Source: CAWCWK01 sp963842125 (GTDB lineage: Bacteria; Pseudomonadota; Alphaproteobacteria; Rhizobiales; CAWCWK01). Taken from it: a DNA stretch of 64,000 nt. Both the position numbers and the translations under genes were made by a program. Every line of letters begins with the position of its first letter. Within the stretch, counting starts at the first letter, position 1. The stretch lies in assembly GCA_963842125.1 (NCBI GenBank), contig CAWJFE010000005.1, forward strand, positions 620,001 to 684,000. The letters run 5' to 3'. The notes below the pieces were generated by a model. That model was not told the origin of the DNA. It did not search any database and was given only the letters and a program-made list of their open reading frames with translations. This document shows positions 59,509 to 64,000 of the stretch, one piece after another.

Positions 59509-59627
59509 GTTTCCATGGAAGCGACCGGGAGGTCGAGGCTGGGCGTTCATCGGCGCACCCGCGATGCGTTGGCGACGTGCGAATAACTGTCGTATGACCG
59601 CGCGATGTGAAATGAACGCAGGGCGCG

Positions 59628-60656
59628 ATGACCGAGAGGCCGACGACGAGGGATTTGGCCCGGGCGGCCGGCGTGAGCCTCGCGACCGTCGATCGCGTGC
59701 TCAACGGTCGCGCGGGCGTGCGCGCGGCAACGGCAGAAAGCGTGCGCCGTGCGATCCAGGAGATCGGCTTCGAGCGCAACACGCTGGCCGCCGCGCTCGC
59801 CCGCCGCCGCCCGATGCGCTTCGCCTTCGTGCTGCCCGCTCCGGCTGGCGAATTCGTCGATCAGATCCTCGGCCATCTGGAGACGTCGCGCGATGCGCTC
59901 GCGGCCGAGCGGATCGAGACCGAGACCTTCGTCATCGCCGAGGGCGATCCGCACACTGTGGCCGGCGTTCTCTCCGGGCTCGACCCGGACCGCTATGACG
60001 GCGCCGCCATCATGGCACCCGAGACGCCCCAGGTGCGCGACGCGATGCGGCGCATGGCGGCGCGCGGAGTCGAGCCGATCGCCTTCATCGCCGGCCAGGT
60101 TGCGCTGCCCGAGATGCCCTTCGTCGGGATCGACAACCGGGCGGCGGGGGCGACGGCCGGCGAACTGATGGGCCGGCTCATCGCACCGCGCGCGGGCTCG
60201 ATCCTCGTCGTCGGCGAGAACCTGCGCTCGCGCGACAGCCTCGACCGGAGGCTTGGCTTCGACGCCGTCATGGGCGAGATGTTTCCCGAACTCGTCGTCC
60301 TGCCGTCGATCGAGACGCGCGGCGAGGCCGAGCGCACGCGCGCCGCGATGGCGCGCGCGATGGCCTCCCACGACGATCTCGTCGGCATCTACATTCTCGC
60401 CGCCGAGGCCCGGCTTCCCATCATGGCCATAGCCGAGGCGCGTACCCATCGCTCCCTCGTGCGCATCGCCCACGAGCGTACGGCCTCGACCGAGGCGGCG
60501 CTGAGGAGCGGCGCGCTCGACGCGCTCATTACGCAGGACCAAGGCCACCTCGTCCGCAGCGCCATCCGCACCCTGCGTGCCCGCTGCGAGGGCCGGGCTA
60601 CGCTGGCGGCGCAGGAGAGAATCAGGATCGAGATCCTGATACGGCATAACCTTTGA
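59628..60656 (+). CDS. LacI-family transcriptional regulator (polyol operon)
   Basis: 342-residue regulator with an HTH (TRDLARAAGVSLATVDRVLN, residues 7-26), hinge and a sugar-binding-like effector domain (FVGIDNRAAGATAGELMGRL). Divergent from the polyol transporter operon across a 232-nt gap that holds a 24-bp palindrome, so it likely represses that operon and itself. Confidence 0.9.
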   Translation: MTERPTTRDLARAAGVSLATVDRVLNGRAGVRAATAESVRRAIQEIGFERNTLAAALARRRPMRFAFVLPAPAGEFVDQILGHLETSRDALAAERIETETFVIAEGDPHTVAGVLSGLDPDRYDGAAIMAPETPQVRDAMRRMAARGVEPIAFIAGQVALPEMPFVGIDNRAAGATAGELMGRLIAPRAGSILVVGENLRSRDSLDRRLGFDAVMGEMFPELVVLPSIETRGEAERTRAAMARAMASHDDLVGIYILAAEARLPIMAIAEARTHRSLVRIAHERTASTEAALRSGALDALITQDQGHLVRSAIRTLRARCEGRATLAAQERIRIEILIRHNL

Positions 60657-60956
60657 GCATTGCTGCGGTTGGCTCGGTCCATGTCGCATTGTGGAAGTGT
60701 GTCGGGAGCGACCCCCCCCGCGCGCGAAGTCTAGTTCGTCTTGCCACCCACCTCCCGCCGTCATTCTCGGGCACCGACCCGAGAATCCAGGAGCGCACTG
60801 CGTAAGGCGCGTTGCACCTTCTAACCCATCGCACTCGCATCGGCGTTTTGCCTTCGGTCAGAGTGACGCCACCGCCCTTACATCCTCGGGTCGGTGCCCG
60901 ACGATGACGGTGAGGAGACTGAGCCGACGTGGCGGCAAATGTTCGAAAGCGCCGGT
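60657..60956. repeat. Inverted pair of palindromic REP-like repeats in a 300-nt gap
   Basis: The convergent gap between the LacI gene and the DUF3830 gene holds no gene. It contains a C8 run (60712-60719) and two inverted copies of the same palindrome: 60758-60788 (CCGTCATTCTCGGG...CCCGAGAATCC) and 60881-60910 (reverse complement form). The 92-nt stretch between them shows nothing recognisable. The pair could end both transcripts. Confidence 0.7.
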
Positions 60957-61370
60957 CTAGACAGTCGTGAAGCGGATAGGCGTCGCGCCTTTCCAGAGAA
61001 CGTGGTTGCCGAGCTCCATCAACTGGTCCTGGCCCTCGACGATGGTGAGGAAGTGGTTGCCGGCGAGCTGGCCCATCTTGGAGGCGAAGGAAAGGCCGCC
61101 ATAGGCGAGAAGGACTTCCGTTTCGCTGATGCCGCCCGGGTAGAAGATGAAGTGGCCGGGGGCGGGATGGCTCGTGTGGTTCTCGTAGCCGAAGTCGAAT
61201 TTGCGCTCGCCGAGCGGGATCCAGACCCCTTCGCCGCTCCAGCGCACGTGCACCAGCTCGCTCTCCCATGGCAATAGCGCCTTGAAGGCGCGACAGGTAT
61301 CGGGTGCCGCGTCGCTCTCCAGCTTGGCTTTGAAGGTGAAGGGGCCGGCGTCGATGTGGATGTCGCTCAT
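60957..61370 (-). CDS. DUF3830 family protein
   Basis: 137-residue protein with the DUF3830 pattern: an N-terminal beta strand, FKALLPWESELVHVRWSGEG, HTSHPAPGHFIFYPGG and a C-terminal NHVLWKG. The family has a cyclophilin-like fold of unknown function and often lies beside amidohydrolase or oxidoreductase genes. The start overlaps the flavoprotein stop by 4 nt, so the two are co-translated. Confidence 0.82.
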   Translation of the reverse strand: MSDIHIDAGPFTFKAKLESDAAPDTCRAFKALLPWESELVHVRWSGEGVWIPLGERKFDFGYENHTSHPAPGHFIFYPGGISETEVLLAYGGLSFASKMGQLAGNHFLTIVEGQDQLMELGNHVLWKGATPIRFTTV

Positions 61371-64000
61371 GCTGCTTGGTCCTTGGCGAAACGGTCGAGG
61401 GTGAAGGGTGAGAGATCGTGGCGCAAGCGCCCGGCGAGGGCCGCCTCGGCGGCTTCGCGGCCCATCAGTGGGCCGAGCGTATAGCCGTTCGCGGTCGCGG
61501 CGATGACGACGTGCGGATGGCCAGGTAGCGGGCCGATCAGGGGCGCACCGTCGACATCGATGTTCATTGCGGCCCAGCTTCGCACGACGTGGAGACCGCC
61601 CACGGCCGGCACGGTGCGCGCCGCGACCCACAAATTGCCTTCGAGGCTTTCGGGCAGCACCTGCGGCTGGCCGGACGGATCGACGCTCGCGGTCCAGGCG
61701 CCGCCGATGAGGATCGTGCCGGCATCGGTCTGCTTCATCGTCAGGTGGCGGTCGGCATGGGCGAGGAGGCAGGGGACGAGCGGCGGGGCCGTCTCGGTCA
61801 CCACCATCTGGAGAGGCGCGCCGCGCACCGGCACGTCCGCGCCGAGAAGCCGGGCGGCCTGCGCCGACCAGCCGCCGGCGGCGATGACGATCCGTGCTGC
61901 GTGGACATGCCCTCGCGGGGTCTCGACGGCATAGCCCTCGCCATCGCGCATAATGCCGGTGACGGGCGTCCGCTCGGCGAACAGGGCGCCCGCGTCTCGG
62001 GCGGCGCGCACGAGCCCCATCGTGGCGGGCAGCGGGTTGATCTTGCCCTCGCCGGGGCACCAGGCCGCGGCGACCATCAGCGGCGAGACGGCGGGTGCGA
62101 TGCGTTGGATCTCGTGGCGGCCGATAACGTGGGTTTCGATGCCGACGCTGGCCTCCGCCGCGGCCTTCCTCTCGAGGAAGACGCGCTGCGCCTCGTCCTC
62201 TGCGACCATCAGACCGCCCGTGACGCGCATTTCGAAGTCGGCGCCGAGTTCGCGCTCGAGGTCTCGCCAGAGCGAGATGCTCTCGGCCTGCAGAGGCAGC
62301 GTTCGAAGTGCGGTCGACCCATCGGCGAAGGCCTTGGCGCCGAAATCCCAGGAGAGGAGCTGCAAATGGAGACTGCCGGCGTTGCCGCCAGACGCCTCGC
62401 CATTCAGCCGACCGCGCTCCAAGCAAAGAACGCTCGCGCCGCGCCGCGCCGCATGGAGGGCCGCGCTGACGCCGGTGACGCCGCCGCCGATGACGACAAG
62501 GTCGACGCGTGTGATGCCGAGGGGTTCGCGATCGGCTACGCCGGGGCGCGCGGCCGGCAGGCTTTCCCGGTGGCCGCCCCATTCCGGTTTGGCCCGACCG
62601 AGCGCTGCGACGGGCACGGGCCGAGCCGGAACCTGCGGTGCGAAGAGCGCTTCCGCCGCGACCGTGTGGCCGCCCGCGTCTAGCATCGCAACGAGCGTGC
62701 TCGCACAGCTTCGGCCCTGACAGCGCCCCATGGCGGCGCGGGTCGCGCGCTTGAGCGCGCCGAGATCGGTCGCGCCTTCGTCTAGGGCGCGGGAGAGATC
62801 GGCGGCGGTCACGGTCTCGCAGCGGCAGACGATGGTGTCGCCTTGTGGCGGCTCGCGCGGCGGGGCAGCGTAGGCACGCCAAAGGGCGGTCTGGAAGCGC
62901 CGCGCGCCGGCACCCTCGGCCAAGGCGGAGGGACCGGTTGCCGAGGAGGCGTTCGAAGGGGCGAGATAGCGCAGGACGGCAGCGCCAGCGATCCGTCCTT
63001 GCGCCGCCGCGAGCTGAGCACCACCGAGACCGCCCGCATCGCCGGCGATCCAGAGGCCCGGGGCGGTCGTCGCGCCCTCGTCGTCTCGTACGGTCCCGAT
63101 AGCGCCGTCCGCGCCGCGCGTGACCGTACAGCCGAGCATGCGCGCGACCTCCATCTGCGGCTGGAAGCCGTCGCCGGCGCAGACGGTGTCGATGGCGAAC
63201 CGGCGCTCGCGGCCTTGTCCGTCGCGTATGATTGCGGCCTCCACCCCGTCCGTGCCCTCCACGCGCGCAAGCTCCCAGCCATGCAGCACGGGAACGCCCG
63301 CACGGGCGAGCCTCGCACGGTAGGCGAGGCCGAGGCGGCCAAGGGCGGGGTCGGCCATCGCGGCCCGCAGGAGGCCGAACGGGCGGAAGGGCGCGCGCTC
63401 GGCCACGGCGACGACATCGGCGCCGAGATCGAGAAGCTCGACGGCCAATTGAAGTCCGAGCGGGCCGTGCCCGGCAATGAGAATGCGTCGGCCCGGTACG
63501 ACGCCATAGCGGCGGGCGATAGTCTGGCCGGCACCGATCGTCATGGCGCCCGGCAGCGTCCAGCCCGGTACGACCGCCGGTCGCTCGACGGCGCCGGTCG
63601 CCATGATGACGGCGCGAGCCTGGAAGACCGTCTGACGGTCGCCTCCGACCGAGCGAAGCGCGAACCGGTCGTCCTCCCGGCGCGCGAACCACACGGTCTC
63701 CCCGCTTCGAAGGACGGCGCCGCTCGCACCGAAGGCCTTGCGCAACGCGTCGCCTGCCCGGTGTTGGGCGTCGAGCGCGCGCTCGCCCCGAAAGCCGGCG
63801 CTGCGGGGTTTGAAGTACTGCCCGCCGGCGGCCGAGCGCTCATCGAGAACTATGGTCGAGAGACCGGCCGATGCGGCGACGCAGGCTGCCGACAGTCCGG
63901 CTGGTCCGGCTCCGAGAATGGCGAGATCGCACACGGTCGTCTCGGGCTCGGCCGCGTTGGTGATCGCGCTCGAGGGGAGGGCGGTCCCGTCGGCCTGTGA
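61367..64000 (-). CDS. Fused HcnB-like/HcnC-like FAD-dependent amine oxidoreductase (possibly partial)
   Basis: At least 855 residues from GTG at 63934, but the frame stays open to the window edge, so the true start may lie outside. First half: FAD motif GAGPAG (8-13), a second NAD(P)-like GHGPLG near 156, then a BFD-type cluster with C370, C372, C405 and C410 (VCRCETV; GRCQGRSC). Second half: a DadA/HcnC-like FAD domain (GGGVTG at 483-488, GGNAG). The halves match HcnB and HcnC, or opine/proline-type dehydrogenase subunits, which are normally separate. The small [2Fe-2S] subunit could be encoded upstream, outside the window. It likely oxidises an amino acid or imino acid. Confidence 0.85.
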   Translation of the reverse strand, partial: SQADGTALPSSAITNAAEPETTVCDLAILGAGPAGLSAACVAASAGLSTIVLDERSAAGGQYFKPRSAGFRGERALDAQHRAGDALRKAFGASGAVLRSGETVWFARREDDRFALRSVGGDRQTVFQARAVIMATGAVERPAVVPGWTLPGAMTIGAGQTIARRYGVVPGRRILIAGHGPLGLQLAVELLDLGADVVAVAERAPFRPFGLLRAAMADPALGRLGLAYRARLARAGVPVLHGWELARVEGTDGVEAAIIRDGQGRERRFAIDTVCAGDGFQPQMEVARMLGCTVTRGADGAIGTVRDDEGATTAPGLWIAGDAGGLGGAQLAAAQGRIAGAAVLRYLAPSNASSATGPSALAEGAGARRFQTALWRAYAAPPREPPQGDTIVCRCETVTAADLSRALDEGATDLGALKRATRAAMGRCQGRSCASTLVAMLDAGGHTVAAEALFAPQVPARPVPVAALGRAKPEWGGHRESLPAARPGVADREPLGITRVDLVVIGGGVTGVSAALHAARRGASVLCLERGRLNGEASGGNAGSLHLQLLSWDFGAKAFADGSTALRTLPLQAESISLWRDLERELGADFEMRVTGGLMVAEDEAQRVFLERKAAAEASVGIETHVIGRHEIQRIAPAVSPLMVAAAWCPGEGKINPLPATMGLVRAARDAGALFAERTPVTGIMRDGEGYAVETPRGHVHAARIVIAAGGWSAQAARLLGADVPVRGAPLQMVVTETAPPLVPCLLAHADRHLTMKQTDAGTILIGGAWTASVDPSGQPQVLPESLEGNLWVAARTVPAVGGLHVVRSWAAMNIDVDGAPLIGPLPGHPHVVIAATANGYTLGPLMGREAAEAALAGRLRHDLSPFTLDRFAKDQAA

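Noticed and set aside
1..64000. tRNA, rRNA, insertion sequences, phage or plasmid origin genes.
   Set aside because: No cloverleaf, transposase, integrase or replication motif was recognised on either strand by reading; a covariance-model search was not possible here.

Overview
The window is GC-rich, densely coded DNA from what is most likely an alphaproteobacterium, probably of the Hyphomicrobiales (Rhizobiales). Evidence for this is an HWE-type histidine kinase beside a single-domain receiver, a DUF3618 protein, a phnDCEE-type transporter, a GlpSTPQUV-like polyol ABC operon with two ATPases and a tiny membrane protein, and short palindromic intergenic repeats plus a ~108-bp RIME-like element. 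The placement is inference from gene content. I saw no rRNA, tRNA, CRISPR, insertion sequence or phage gene. The window is a chain of catabolic operons, each with its own transporter and regulator.

Region by region. (1) 1-11.7 kb: the start of a Tat-exported protein, then a nine-gene minus-strand operon (10,662 to 1,222) bracketed by two paralogous LysR regulators. It encodes a RutB/biuret-hydrolase-like cysteine hydrolase, two paralogous NMT1-type binding proteins, an ABC permease and ATPase, an SDR, a dihydroorotase/allantoinase-like hydrolase, a TRZ/ATZ-type amidohydrolase and a barbiturase/cyanuric-acid-hydrolase-type ring-opening enzyme. It looks like uptake and stepwise opening of an N-heterocycle. 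(2) 11.7-16.3 kb: a phosphonate-type ABC transporter (phnD, phnC, two phnE) behind a candidate Pho box, then a DUF3618 protein. (3) 16.5-19.2 kb: an MFS exporter with an extra C-terminal domain, a GST, and repeats. (4) 19.2-28.3 kb: a minus-strand operon with IclR regulator, acyl-CoA synthetase, citryl-CoA-lyase-like enzyme, SDR, TctC, TctB, TctA, SDR and quinone oxidoreductase, suggesting carboxylate uptake, CoA activation and cleavage. (5) 28.5-38.9 kb: a second IclR regulator divergent from E1 alpha and beta, an SDR, an enolase-superfamily dehydratase, aldo/keto reductase, sugar isomerase/epimerase, a broken mutarotase-like gene, an SDR, a GntR regulator and a lactonase-like amidohydrolase: a sugar or sugar-acid oxidation cluster with no transporter of its own. 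(6) 38.9-41.4 kb: a divergent receiver and HWE kinase pair. (7) 41.6-51.4 kb: a nine-gene operon with sugar ABC transporter, DUF624 protein, sulfatase, GH2 beta-mannosidase and LacI regulator, suggesting import and cytoplasmic processing of a sulfated mannoside. (8) 51.4-60.7 kb: a DUF3833 lipoprotein, then a polyol-type ABC transporter with dihydroxyacetone kinase, controlled by a divergent LacI protein over a 24-bp palindrome. (9) 60.9-64 kb: a DUF3830 protein translationally coupled to a large fused flavoprotein joining HcnB-like and HcnC-like halves; it may run off the window edge.

Genes within each operon are mostly coupled by 4-bp ATGA/GTGA or 1-bp TGATG overlaps, which fixes many start codons. 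Four genes (LysR, ring-opening amidohydrolase, ABC permease, mutarotase-like gene) are interrupted by net +1 shifts, and the E1 alpha/beta junction may be a fifth case. Three of the sites lie in or beside a G run and one is a 7-bp tandem duplication, so sequencing error and real decay are both possible.
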